From Arthrobacter sp. B1I2 (GTDB lineage Bacteria > Actinomycetota > Actinomycetes > Actinomycetales > Micrococcaceae): a DNA stretch of 64,000 nucleotides. Below are positions 1-8,600 of the stretch, one piece after another. Within the stretch, counting starts at the first letter, position 1. The number at the start of each line of letters is the position of its first letter. A model generated the notes under the pieces. That model worked only from the letters and a program-made list of their open reading frames with translations. It was not told the DNA's origin and made no database searches. The translations under genes were made by a program, and so were the position numbers. Where the stretch lies: contig NZ_JAUSYC010000001.1 in NCBI RefSeq assembly GCF_030816485.1, positions 372,001-436,000 on the forward strand, read 5' to 3'.

Positions 1-303
1 GCGGAGGTTCTCCTGGACCTTCCCGAACAGGTCCTTGATGGTGGACTCCGCGTTGGAAATGACGTCCACGGGCACGTAGACCTGATGGGTCACAGGCAGG
101 TCGTACTCGTCCTTCAGGTGCGTGCCGTTTCCCACCCCCGTCAGGGACAGGTAGACCATGGCCTCAGTCCGGGCGATACCGGCGAGCTTCCCAAAGACGA
201 CGGTGAACTCGTTCGGCTGGAAGCTGATTGTCTGCCCGATGTGGCTGCGGCCCAGTTCACCGGCCTGAACGGCCTTCTCCGATTGGCTTCCGGTGTAGTC
301 CAT
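1..303 (-). CDS. Hypothetical protein, 3' part beyond the window edge
   Basis: An open frame runs leftwards from an ATG at 301-303 to the window edge, giving 101 codons without a stop and beginning MDYTGSQSEK. The codon bias is typical of the surrounding genes and the sequence reads as a soluble, mixed alpha/beta protein with motifs such as HIGQTISFQPNEF. I do not recognise a family. No signal peptide or membrane segment is visible in the part present. The C-terminus lies outside the window, so total length is unknown. The overlapping open frames on the other strand have atypical, Arg/Pro/His-rich composition and look like shadows. Confidence 0.6.
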   Translation of the reverse strand, partial: MDYTGSQSEKAVQAGELGRSHIGQTISFQPNEFTVVFGKLAGIARTEAMVYLSLTGVGNGTHLKDEYDLPVTHQVYVPVDVISNAESTIKDLFGKVQENLR

Positions 304-509
304 GAACTTCTCCTTCGATCGCCGACACGTACTTTGGCAGTCTAACCCCACCCTTTCCCGCCGCCACAGGGCCCCTGCTGGAGGGCTGCACAAGAATGCA
401 CGGGAATGGGTGGCCATTCCTCCATTGAGCCGCACGCCGGCGCACCTGTTTGATGGCATCACCGGGGTGGCAGCAGCCGCCCCGGCCAAGCCCGCTCAAA
501 GGAATAACC

Positions 510-728
510 GTGACTTCAATGACGAGCCGCGTAAAAAGTCCCGTCCGCTGGGACGACGTCGAAACCGGCGACACCGTGGAACTCAGCAGGGACGGACGCG
601 CCGTTTTCGGCGGCCTGGTGGATGCCCGGACGGATGACGGCGACGTGGTCTGGGTGACAGCTCCCGCTGGAGGCCGGCGGCTGTTCCATATCGCAGACGG
701 CTTCGACCTGGCAGGGGTGCCGGCATGA
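510..728 (+). CDS. Small conserved-looking hypothetical protein (72 aa)
   Basis: The start chosen is GTG at 510, preceded by AAAGGA six bases upstream; an in-frame ATG at 519 is the alternative. The product is small and acidic, with KSPVRWDDVETGDTVEL near the N-terminus and a C-terminal GGRRLFHIADGFDL segment. It resembles a small beta-barrel or SH3-like fold (several alternating hydrophobic strands and a GDTVEL turn), but this is inference and no family is recognised. Its stop overlaps the start of the next 17-codon frame in an ATGA arrangement, suggesting translational coupling. Confidence 0.55.
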   Translation: MTSMTSRVKSPVRWDDVETGDTVELSRDGRAVFGGLVDARTDDGDVVWVTAPAGGRRLFHIADGFDLAGVPA

Positions 729-778
729 CGGACTGCCCGGACGATTGCCCCTACTGCAGCGGGCCGGAGACCGACTGA
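725..778 (+). CDS. Putative 17-residue Cys-rich peptide coupled to the preceding gene
   Basis: An ATG at 725 overlaps the TGA stop of the preceding gene by four bases and opens a 17-codon frame encoding MTDCPDDCPYCSGPETD. Three cysteines (Cys4, Cys8, Cys11) are spaced C-x3-C-x2-C, a spacing compatible with metal binding. It is far shorter than usual gene-caller cut-offs. The ATGA overlap and the very acidic, Cys-rich composition are the evidence that it may be translated; a chance frame cannot be excluded. Confidence 0.3.
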   Translation: MTDCPDDCPYCSGPETD

Positions 779-877
779 GGGCCGGTAGAATCTTGAGGGC
801 CCGGGACCAGGCTCCGGGCCAGTAGGCGGAACCGGCCCTGCAACCTGCGGTGCCGGCTGACAGCAGGAGGAGCAGCC

Positions 878-1510
878 ATGCGTCGTTCCCTCCCGCGGGC
901 ACCCTTCCACCTCCTCCGCGCCTCTGCCCTGGCCGCCGGCACCCTGGCCCTGGCCGCCGGCGCCCACGTGGCCGGCGGAGGCCAACTGCCTGCCCCTGGC
1001 ATCCTCCTGGCGGTGCTGGCCCTGACCGCGCTGGCCAGCACAGCTGCCACCCGCCTTCGACTCTCCCTTCCCGCCATTGGCGCGCTCCTGGGCAGCGGCC
1101 AACTGGCCCTGCATGAGGTCCTCAGTGCTTTCTCCGCTCCCCTTCAGGGCGCGGCGGCCGTGTCTGCGCCAGGCCACGTGCACAGCGGCAGCCTGGCTGC
1201 GTTCAGTGCGTTTGCTCCCCTTGCCGAACACCTGAGTCCCGCGGACCCCGGGCGGGCGCCCCTGATGCTCGCAGCGCATGCAGCGGCCACGCTGGGCTGC
1301 GCGCTGCTTCTCGCCAAAGGTGAGGCTGCCCTGTGGGCACTGGCCGCCTGGCTCCGGCCCTTTGCCGGCCTTCCGCGGCCCGTGGTACCTGTCGCTGCAG
1401 TCCGCCTGGATGGACTGTTCAGGCATGTCCCCCTGCGCCGCTCCCCCTGGCGCAACCTCCGCCAGGACAGCCGGCGCGGCCCGCCTTCCGCCGTCGTGCT
1501 TCCCCTTTAA
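878..1510 (+). CDS. Integral membrane protein upstream of YcnI
   Basis: The 210-residue product starts at ATG 878 behind an AGGAGGAGCAGCC leader, a strong ribosome binding site. It has a basic N-terminus followed by Ala/Leu-rich hydrophobic stretches at about residues 15-32, 40-58, 60-75 and 130-155, so it is likely a multi-pass membrane protein. A loop carrying SAPGHVHSGS and further histidines lies between the segments, and an Arg-rich, probably cytoplasmic tail follows. No domain name is recognised. It sits 82 bases before ycnI on the same strand, so a role in copper handling is inferred from context only. Confidence 0.7.
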   Translation: MRRSLPRAPFHLLRASALAAGTLALAAGAHVAGGGQLPAPGILLAVLALTALASTAATRLRLSLPAIGALLGSGQLALHEVLSAFSAPLQGAAAVSAPGHVHSGSLAAFSAFAPLAEHLSPADPGRAPLMLAAHAAATLGCALLLAKGEAALWALAAWLRPFAGLPRPVVPVAAVRLDGLFRHVPLRRSPWRNLRQDSRRGPPSAVVLPL

Positions 1511-1592
1511 GGCCCGGCACCGGCTTTCGGCCCGGCGTCGGGGACCAGACTTTGCACCCCCTCCATCAGGGGCGTGCGCCAGAAAGGCAACC

Positions 1593-2327
1593 ATGACAAC
1601 CCCGTTCCTTTGCCGTACCCTGACAACGTCCGCGGCCGTCGCAGGCTCAGCTGCACTCCTGCTCGCCGCGGCGGGCGGCGCCTCAGCGCATGTTGGGGTG
1701 ACGCCGGACAAGACCGACGCCGGCTCCTACGCCCTGCTGACGTTCGGCATCCCCCACGGCTGTGACACGTCGCCCACCACCAAAGTGGCCATTACGCTCC
1801 CCCCGGAACTCAATGACGCCCAACCCACGGTGAACCCCAACTGGACCGCGGAAAAGGTGACCGAACAGTTTGCCGAACCCCGGAAGCTTCCGGACGGTAC
1901 CGCCATCACCAAGCGGACCAGCCAGATCGTCTATACGGCCAAAACCCCGCTGAGCCCCGAACTCCGCGACGCCCTGGTCCTTTCCGTGCACCTGCCGGTC
2001 ACTGCCGGAACAACCCTGCACTTTCCCACGCTGCAGACCTGCGAAAGCGGCCAGACGGACTGGTCCCAGATTGCCGGTGAGGGCCAGGATCCGCACGACC
2101 TGGAGGCCCCGGCGCCCTCACTGACGATCTCCCCGGCGGGCGGAGCAGACGCCCACGGCACGGCGGGATCAGCGCACGCCACCGAGCAGGCTGCGGCCGT
2201 GACAGACAGCGGTGCGGATGTCCGCAGTTGGACCGGGCTCGCCGCCGGCGTGGGCGGGCTGGTCCTGGGCGGGGCCGCCCTGTTCCGGGGCAGGGGCGCC
2301 CGCCGCATGCCGGGCGGCAACCAGTAG
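1593..2327 (+). CDS. ycnI: YcnI family copper-binding membrane protein (DUF1775)
   Basis: The start is ATG 1593, behind AGAAAGG; the frame is open further upstream, but that part lacks coding character. The 244-residue protein has a signal peptide ending in GGASA, so the mature N-terminus is His33 in AHVGVTPDKT. In the YcnI family this mature N-terminal His ligates Cu(II). The body carries the usual FGIPHGCDTSPTTKV and NPNWTAEKV segments of the DUF1775 beta-sandwich. A His/Ala/Gly linker leads to one C-terminal transmembrane helix (GLAAGVGGLVLGGAALF) and a basic tail, giving an extracytoplasmic copper-binding domain anchored in the membrane. It follows a His-containing membrane protein, a plausible partner. 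Confidence 0.9.
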   Translation: MTTPFLCRTLTTSAAVAGSAALLLAAAGGASAHVGVTPDKTDAGSYALLTFGIPHGCDTSPTTKVAITLPPELNDAQPTVNPNWTAEKVTEQFAEPRKLPDGTAITKRTSQIVYTAKTPLSPELRDALVLSVHLPVTAGTTLHFPTLQTCESGQTDWSQIAGEGQDPHDLEAPAPSLTISPAGGADAHGTAGSAHATEQAAAVTDSGADVRSWTGLAAGVGGLVLGGAALFRGRGARRMPGGNQ

Positions 2328-2330
2328 GAA

Positions 2331-2373
2331 CCTATTTGATGCCCGGATCATCACGATCCGGGCATCAAATAGG
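2331..2373. terminator. Perfect 19-bp inverted repeat after ycnI
   Basis: The arms CCTATTTGATGCCCGGATC (2331-2349) and its exact reverse complement (2355-2373) flank a five-base loop ATCAC. The repeat begins four bases after the ycnI stop codon. There is no T-run after either arm, so it could be a Rho-aided terminator, an mRNA-stabilising 3' end or an operator. Termination of the ycnI transcript is the simplest reading. Confidence 0.6.
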
Positions 2374-2428
2374 CCCTCCTGCCGGTCGGATCGTTGACGC
2401 GGGCAACGGGTACCGCGAAGGTGGTGCC

Positions 2429-3094
2429 ATGAGGTCTCAGAAAATTTCCCAAGGGTTGGCCATGACGACGGCGGCCGCAGCGGCAGCCCTGCTGCTCACC
2501 GCGTGCGGTGCCAGCCAACCGCAGTCCCAGACGACGACGCCGCCCGCCACCGGGCAGGCAAGCCAATCGCCCTCGTCACCGGCGTCCACCACGCCGCCGC
2601 CGTCCTCGGCGTCTTCGCCGCCGGCCACGTCGGCGCCGGCGTCCCCCGCCCCCGGCACCACTGCCGCCGCTGCACCCGGGCTATGCAAGTCAGCCGGGCT
2701 TACCGCAGCCACCGATGCCTCCGGAGGCGGTGCTGCCGGCAGTGTCTACATGAAGCTCAACCTCACCAACAAGGGCCCCGAGCCCTGCATCCTCAAGGGT
2801 TTCCCGGGCGTCTCCCTGGTGGCGGACGCCGCCGGCGCCCCCATCGGTGCACCCGCCACCCGCGACGACTCCGCCGGCGTCGTTGACGTCCTGCTGGCCC
2901 CCGGCCAGACCGGCACGGCGGTGCTGCGCTACACGCAGGCAGGCAACTACATGGACTGCTCGCTTGTGGATGCGGCCGGGTACCGCATCTACCCGCCGGA
3001 GGACACCGACTCGCTGTTCATCCCGCAGCCCACCAGGGCCTGCAGCAACGCGAACATCACCTTGCTGAGCATCGGGGCGTTCCAGCCCGCCTGA
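2429..3094 (+). CDS. Lipoprotein with DUF4232 domain
   Basis: The start chosen is ATG 2429 (GAAGGTGG upstream); ATG 2462 is a shorter alternative. The 221-residue product has a signal peptide ending in the lipobox LLTAC with the lipidated cysteine at residue 26. A long low-complexity Pro/Ser/Thr/Ala linker (about residues 30-80) extends from the membrane. The folded C-terminal part has the DUF4232 pattern: an early Cys (GLCKSAG), YMKLNLTNKGPEPCILKGFPGVSL, and paired cysteines near the end (NYMDCSLV and TRACSNANI). The domain is typical of actinobacterial cell-surface lipoproteins, and its biochemical role is not known. It is a single gene between two hairpins. Confidence 0.85.
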   Translation: MRSQKISQGLAMTTAAAAAALLLTACGASQPQSQTTTPPATGQASQSPSSPASTTPPPSSASSPPATSAPASPAPGTTAAAAPGLCKSAGLTAATDASGGGAAGSVYMKLNLTNKGPEPCILKGFPGVSLVADAAGAPIGAPATRDDSAGVVDVLLAPGQTGTAVLRYTQAGNYMDCSLVDAAGYRIYPPEDTDSLFIPQPTRACSNANITLLSIGAFQPA

Positions 3095-3135
3095 CAGGCC
3101 CGCCTGACAACAGGGCAACAAGTCCCGGACAGGCC

Positions 3136-3169
3136 GAAGGCGGCCCGGCAATCAAGCCGGGCCGCCTTC
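3136..3169. terminator. GC-rich 14-bp hairpin between convergent genes
   Basis: GAAGGCGGCCCGGC (3136-3149) and its exact reverse complement (3156-3169) flank a six-base loop AATCAA. It lies between the lipoprotein stop (3094) and the stop of the convergent DUF4383 gene (3234), so it can serve both directions. No T-run follows, which is common in high-GC actinobacteria. Confidence 0.6.
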
Positions 3170-3233
3170 CGTACTGCTGGACCGTCGTCGGACATTCCTG
3201 CTTGGCCGACTCCGCGTTGGTTCTTACCGCTTG

Positions 3234-3707
3234 TTACCGCGTTGCCGTGGTGGTGCGTCCGGCGCCCGCCGTGCCGCGGGTCAGGGCCACGCCCAGGCCG
3301 ATCATGGCGACACCGAGGACAAAGTGCAGCCAGTTGTCCGCAGTGTTGACCGGTACGAAGTTGGCAGCGCTGTCCTGGCCGATGAGCAGGCCGTAGAGCC
3401 ACAGCACCAGGTAGATGGCGCCGCCAACCACCAGGTAGTTCTTTGAGGCAGCCGCGCTGCGGGCCATCGCCACGCCCGCGGCGCCGAAGAGCAGGTGGAC
3501 GATGTTGTGCAGGATCGAAACCTGGAAGAGACCCAGCAGCAGTGCCCCGGATCCGTGCCCGGCGAACCCCAGGGAGTCGTAGTTGGAAGTGATGCCCGGG
3601 ATGAACCCCAGGACCCCTACCAGGAGGAAGACCACGCCTACGGCAAGGGTGGCTTTTTGAACGTTGGTCCGGCCCACAGTGCGACCGCCGGAATTCATGG
3701 TTGTCAT
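3234..3707 (-). CDS. DUF4383 domain membrane protein
   Basis: The 157-residue protein starts at ATG 3707 behind AGGAGAAATC on the minus strand. It has four hydrophobic segments at about residues 20-38, 55-75, 90-107 and 122-142, with conserved-looking motifs FIPGITSNYD, LFQVSILHNIVHLLFG and NWLHFVLGVAMIGLG that match the DUF4383 family of small four-helix actinobacterial membrane proteins. The basic tail RTTTATR is probably cytoplasmic. Function is unknown; relatives are often stress- or stationary-phase-associated (family knowledge, not visible here). It diverges from the FAD/Rieske oxidoreductase gene. Confidence 0.85.
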   Translation of the reverse strand: MTTMNSGGRTVGRTNVQKATLAVGVVFLLVGVLGFIPGITSNYDSLGFAGHGSGALLLGLFQVSILHNIVHLLFGAAGVAMARSAAASKNYLVVGGAIYLVLWLYGLLIGQDSAANFVPVNTADNWLHFVLGVAMIGLGVALTRGTAGAGRTTTATR

Positions 3708-3898
3708 GATTTCTCCTGCTTGTGTCGTAGTACGTATCTGGCTGCCGGGCGATGCATGACCAATACTGCTCGACCGTAGACTTAAACCCCGACATCATAA
3801 GTATACTTAGCAAATCCGCCGCGGATAGTAGGGCTCGATAACAGAGCCATCACAAAGTGGCCTGCGAGGGCCTTGGACCGGAGGCAGGTTGGACTGGC
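3708..3898. promoter_or_regulatory. Divergent promoter region with an AAGTATACTT palindrome
   Basis: This 191-base gap separates the 5' ends of the DUF4383 gene and the oxidoreductase gene. It is clearly more AT-rich than its surroundings and contains the perfect 10-bp palindrome AAGTATACTT at 3799-3808, plausible as an operator or a -10 core. Exact promoter hexamers cannot be assigned with confidence. Confidence 0.35.
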
Positions 3899-5500
3899 AT
3901 GACGTCGATTTGGCTGGACCGCAGGGATCCCTTCACATCTGATCCATTCGAACCGGACAGCAGGTATGACACGGTGGTGGCGGGCGCCGGCCTCACCGGC
4001 CTGGTCACCGCACTGCTGCTGGCCCGCTCCGGGCAAAGCGTGCTGGTGCTCGAAGCCCGCCACCCCGGCGCCGTGACCACCGGCAACACCACCGCAAAAG
4101 TAACCCTGCTGCAGGGCACGTTCCTGTCCCAGCTCGCCCGCCAGTATTCCCGGAAGCAGGTGCAGGCCTACGTGGACGGCAACCGCGAGGGCCAGGCATG
4201 GCTGCTGCGCTACCTGGAGGAACAGAACGTTCCCTTCCAGCGTCGCAACGCTTACACCTATGCTGCGTCGGCCCAGGGCACGGAGAAGCTTCGGGAAGAA
4301 GTCAGCGCCGCCGCCACTGCCGGGCTGGACGTGGAGTACGTGCGCGACGCCGGCCTGCCGTTCCCCGTCCACGGCGCCGTCCGCCTGAACGACCAGGCAC
4401 AGATCAACCCGATGGAGGTCCTCGACGCACTGGTGGCGGACATCCGCGGCCGCGGCGGGCGCATCGTCAGCGGCGTGCGCCTCCGCGACGTGACCGGCGA
4501 TGCGCCTTCCGCCGTCCGAACCGACAGGGGCAGCGTCAGGGCGGACAAGGTGGTCCTGGCCACTGGAATCCCCGTCCTGGACCGCGGCCTGTACTTCGCC
4601 AAGCTGAAGCCAAGCCGTTCCTACGCGGCGGCGCTTGAACTTCAGGAGGACCAGGCGCCCCCGCCGGGCATGTACATCTCCGTTGAGCAGCCCACCCACT
4701 CCCTGCGCGACTACGAGGTGGACGGCAGGAACCTGCTGCTCGTGGGCGGCCACGGGCACCATGTGGGCCGGACGGAGTCGGAAAAGGCACACCTCGCCGG
4801 ACTGCTTGACTGGGCCGGGCAGCATTACCCGGGCGCGGCCACCACGCACACGTGGTCCGCCCAGGACTACATGCCCACCAACCTCATGCCGTTCTTCGGC
4901 AAACTTCCCCGCGGCAAGGGCCAGATCTACTTCGGCACCGGCTACAACAAGTGGGGAATGACCAACGCCGTCGCGGCCGCGCTGGGCATATCGGCGGACA
5001 TCCTGGGCGGGCAGCTGCCCTGGGCTGACGCCATCCACCACCGCATCACCTCACCGGCAGGTGCGTTGTCCGCCGTGGCGCTTAATGCCGGCGTGGCTGC
5101 CAGGATGGCCTCCGACTGGGGAAAGGTGACCGCCGAGGGCCGGAAGACTGACGGCCTGAAACGGGGCAAGGACCAGCCTGCCGCCACTGTCCCCGCCGCG
5201 CCTGCTCCTGCCGGTGCTGCTGCCGCGGGTCCTGCTGTTGCCGGTGCTGCTGCTTCCGGCGCCCCCGCTGAAGGCCAGGGCAAGGTCTACCGCGAGGGCA
5301 ACCGGCCGGTGGCGGTGTCCACCGTAGGCGGAACCACCTGCCGGCTCTCTGCAGTCTGCACGCATCTGGGCGGCATCCTGCACTGGAACGACAACGAACA
5401 GACGTGGGACTGCCCCCTGCACGGCTCGCGCTTCACGAACGAGGGCAAGCTGCTCGAGGGCCCGGCCACCAAGGACCTGCCGGAAGCGGGAACTGCTTGA
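3899..5500 (+). CDS. FAD-dependent oxidoreductase with C-terminal Rieske [2Fe-2S] domain
   Basis: The 533-residue product begins at ATG 3899; GTG 3857 would add 14 residues of poor character. The N-terminal half is a DAO-type FAD oxidoreductase: YDTVVAGAGLTGLVTALLLA is the dinucleotide-binding loop, ending in a Glu (VLVLEARH), and TGYNKWGMTNAVAAALGIS closes the FAD fold. An Ala/Pro linker of about 35 residues precedes a C-terminal Rieske domain with CTHLGG and CPLHGSRF, providing the two Cys and two His ligands. This two-domain architecture is known in bacteria (YhfW-like), but the substrate is unknown. The enzyme is likely cytoplasmic. Confidence 0.88.
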   Translation: MTSIWLDRRDPFTSDPFEPDSRYDTVVAGAGLTGLVTALLLARSGQSVLVLEARHPGAVTTGNTTAKVTLLQGTFLSQLARQYSRKQVQAYVDGNREGQAWLLRYLEEQNVPFQRRNAYTYAASAQGTEKLREEVSAAATAGLDVEYVRDAGLPFPVHGAVRLNDQAQINPMEVLDALVADIRGRGGRIVSGVRLRDVTGDAPSAVRTDRGSVRADKVVLATGIPVLDRGLYFAKLKPSRSYAAALELQEDQAPPPGMYISVEQPTHSLRDYEVDGRNLLLVGGHGHHVGRTESEKAHLAGLLDWAGQHYPGAATTHTWSAQDYMPTNLMPFFGKLPRGKGQIYFGTGYNKWGMTNAVAAALGISADILGGQLPWADAIHHRITSPAGALSAVALNAGVAARMASDWGKVTAEGRKTDGLKRGKDQPAATVPAAPAPAGAAAAGPAVAGAAASGAPAEGQGKVYREGNRPVAVSTVGGTTCRLSAVCTHLGGILHWNDNEQTWDCPLHGSRFTNEGKLLEGPATKDLPEAGTA

Positions 5501-5626
5501 TCCGGACTCTTTCGTGCGGGATATCACTGTCCGGGATGCCGGGTTGGATCCGGCCAGGTTCGGCCCGCGGCGGAACCTGGGGACGTTCCGGAATTCAGTG
5601 TCAGTGCCTTGGGGCATGATGGAGGC

Positions 5627-8600
5627 ATGAACCAGGAACAGCGTCCTGCCGGCAGCGGTGTTTCCGGCGCGGCCGCCCCGATGGGACAGTTCAGCCGGGC
5701 CACCCGCGACTGGTTCCTGGGCGCGTTTTCGGAGCCCACACCTGCACAGGCAGGGGCCTGGAACGCCATTTCCTCCGGCTCGCATGCGCTGGTGGTGGCA
5801 CCTACGGGTTCCGGAAAAACCCTCGCAGCCTTCCTCTGGGCCCTGGACCGGCTCCTGGGCTCCACGTCCGAGGCCCCTGATTCCGCCGGCGCTGAGGCGC
5901 CGGCGAAAGGCAAACGGAACCGGGCGCCCAAGCGCAAGACCCGCGTCCTCTACATTTCACCCCTCAAGGCTTTGGGCGTGGACGTTGAACGAAACCTGCG
6001 GTCCCCTCTGATCGGCATCACCCAGACGGCCAAGCGGCTGGGACTTCCCGCGCCGTTGATCACGGTGGGGGTCCGGTCCGGTGATACTCCCGCCGCGGAC
6101 CGGCGCGCGCTTTTGAGCAACCCGCCGGACATCCTCATCACCACCCCCGAGTCCTTGTTCCTCATGCTCACCTCGAAGGCCCGGGAGACCCTCACCGAGG
6201 TGGACACCATCATCATCGACGAGGTCCACGCCGTGGCCGGGACCAAGCGCGGGGCGCACCTTGCCGTATCCCTTGAGCGGCTGGACGCTCTGCTGCCCAA
6301 ACCCGCACAGCGCATCGGGCTTTCCGCCACGGTGGAGCCCCGGGAACTCGTGGCCCAGTTCCTGGCCGGTTCTGCCCCCGTGGAAATCGTCGCGCCGCCG
6401 GCCAGGAAAAACTGGGACCTTACAGTTTCCGTGCCGGTGGAGGACATGTCGGACCTGCAGGGCGCGGCCGGGGCGTTCGATTCCGGCCCGGCCTCCGGGC
6501 TGCAGCCGCAGGCTTCCATCTGGCCAAATGTGGAGGAGAAGATCGTGGACCTGGTGCTGGCCAACCAGTCCACCATCGTCTTCGCCAATTCCCGGCGCCT
6601 GGCCGAACGCCTCACTGCCCGGCTCAATGAGATCTACACCGAACGCCAACTGGTTGCGGTCGGCGGCGGCTGGGACGAGCCCGGCCCGGAAGGGCAGGCG
6701 GGTGCACCCGGCACGTTGGCGGGACCGTCGTCGGTTGTTCCCGCGTCAACCGCCACGCCGGCGCACATGATGGCCCAGGCGGGGACTTCCGCCGGGGCTG
6801 ATCCGGTGCTGGCCCGCGCCCACCACGGTTCCGTTTCCAAGGACCAGCGCGCGCTCATCGAGGACGACCTCAAGTCCGGTCGGCTGCGGTGCGTGGTGGC
6901 CACGTCGTCCCTGGAACTGGGCATCGACATGGGTGCTGTGGACCTGGTGGTGCAGGTGGAATCGCCGCCGTCCGTGGCCAGCGGCCTGCAGCGGGTGGGC
7001 CGGGCGGGGCACCAGGTGGGCGAAATTTCCCAGGGCGTTCTATTCCCCAAGCACCGGGCAGACCTGGTCCACACGGCCATCACCGTGGAGCGGATGCTGG
7101 ACGGCAAGATCGAGCGGCTCAGCATCCCGGCCAACCCGCTGGACATCCTGGCCCAGCAGACCGTGGCCGCAACCGCCCTGGGCAGTATCGATGTGGAGGA
7201 ATGGTTCAGCACCGTGCGCCGGTCCGCACCTTTCGCTTCCCTCCCCCGCTCAGCGTTCGAAGCCACCCTCGACCTGCTGGCGGGGCGCTACCCGTCTGAC
7301 GAATTCGCCGAACTCCGGCCACGGATCATCTGGGACCGCAATGCCGGCACCATCGAAGGGCGGCCCGGGGCCCAGCGCCTGGCCGTCACGTCCGGCGGCA
7401 CCATCCCGGACCGCGGCCTGTTCGGCGTCTACATCATCGGCACCGAACAGGAGGGGGCGGCCCCCTCCGAGGACGGCAAACCGGCGCGCACTCCCAAGGG
7501 CGGCCGGCGGGTGGGCGAGCTGGACGAAGAGATGGTCTACGAGTCCCGGGTGGGCGACGTCTTTGCCCTCGGTGCCACCAGCTGGAAGATCGAGGACATC
7601 ACCCATGATCGTGTCCTGGTCTCCCCTGCGTTCGGCCAGCCCGGCAAGCTGCCGTTCTGGAAGGGCGATTCCCTGGGGCGGCCGGTGGACCTGGGCCGTG
7701 CCCTTGGCGCGTTTGTCCGGGAACTGTCGGCGTCCGACGCCGGCCCTGCCACCGAGCGCTGCAAGGCCAGCGGCCTGGACGAATTCGCTGCCAACAACCT
7801 GATCCAGTACCTCAGCGAGCAGAAGCAGGCCACCGAAGTGGTCCCCAGCGACACCACCCTGGTGGTGGAGCGGTTCCACGACGAACTGGGCGATTGGCGC
7901 GTCATCCTGCACAGTCCGTTCGGGATGCCTGTGCACGCGCCCTGGGCCCTGGCCGTCGGACAACGGCTCCACCAGCGCTACGGACTGGACGGTTCGGCCA
8001 TGGCGGCCGACGACGGCATCGTGCTGCGGGTGCCCATGATGGAGGATGAGCCGCCCGGCGCCGAGCTGTTCCTCTTCGATCCCGAGGAACTGGAGCAGAT
8101 CGTCACTGCCGAGGTGGGCGGCAGCGCCCTGTTCGCGTCGCGCTTCCGGGAGTGCGCCGCCCGCGCCCTCCTGCTGCCCCGGCAGACCCCCGGCAAGCGC
8201 CAGCCGCTGTGGCAGCAGCGCCAGCGGTCGGCCCAGCTGCTGGATGTGGCCCGGAAGTACCCCACGTTTCCCATCGTGCTGGAAACGGTGCGTGAGTGCC
8301 TGCAGGACGTCTACGATCTGCCGGCGCTGAAGGACATTGCCGCGTCCGTCGAGCGGCGGGAGCTGCGGATTGTGCAGACCACCACGCAGCAGCCCTCGCC
8401 GTTCGCCAAGTCCCTTCTCTTCGGCTACGTGGCCCAGTTCCTGTACGAGGGCGATTCCCCGCTCGCGGAACGGCGGGCCGCCGCCCTGGCCCTGGACTCC
8501 ACCCTCCTCAACGAGCTGCTGGGCCGGGTGGAGCTGCGCGAACTTCTGGACGCCAAGGTCATCGAGGCCACCGAACGCGAACTGCAGCGCCTGGCCCCGG

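Noticed and set aside
3782..5041. 419-residue minus-strand frame opposite the FAD/Rieske gene
   Set aside because: Shadow of the real gene, with no motifs and no ribosome binding site.
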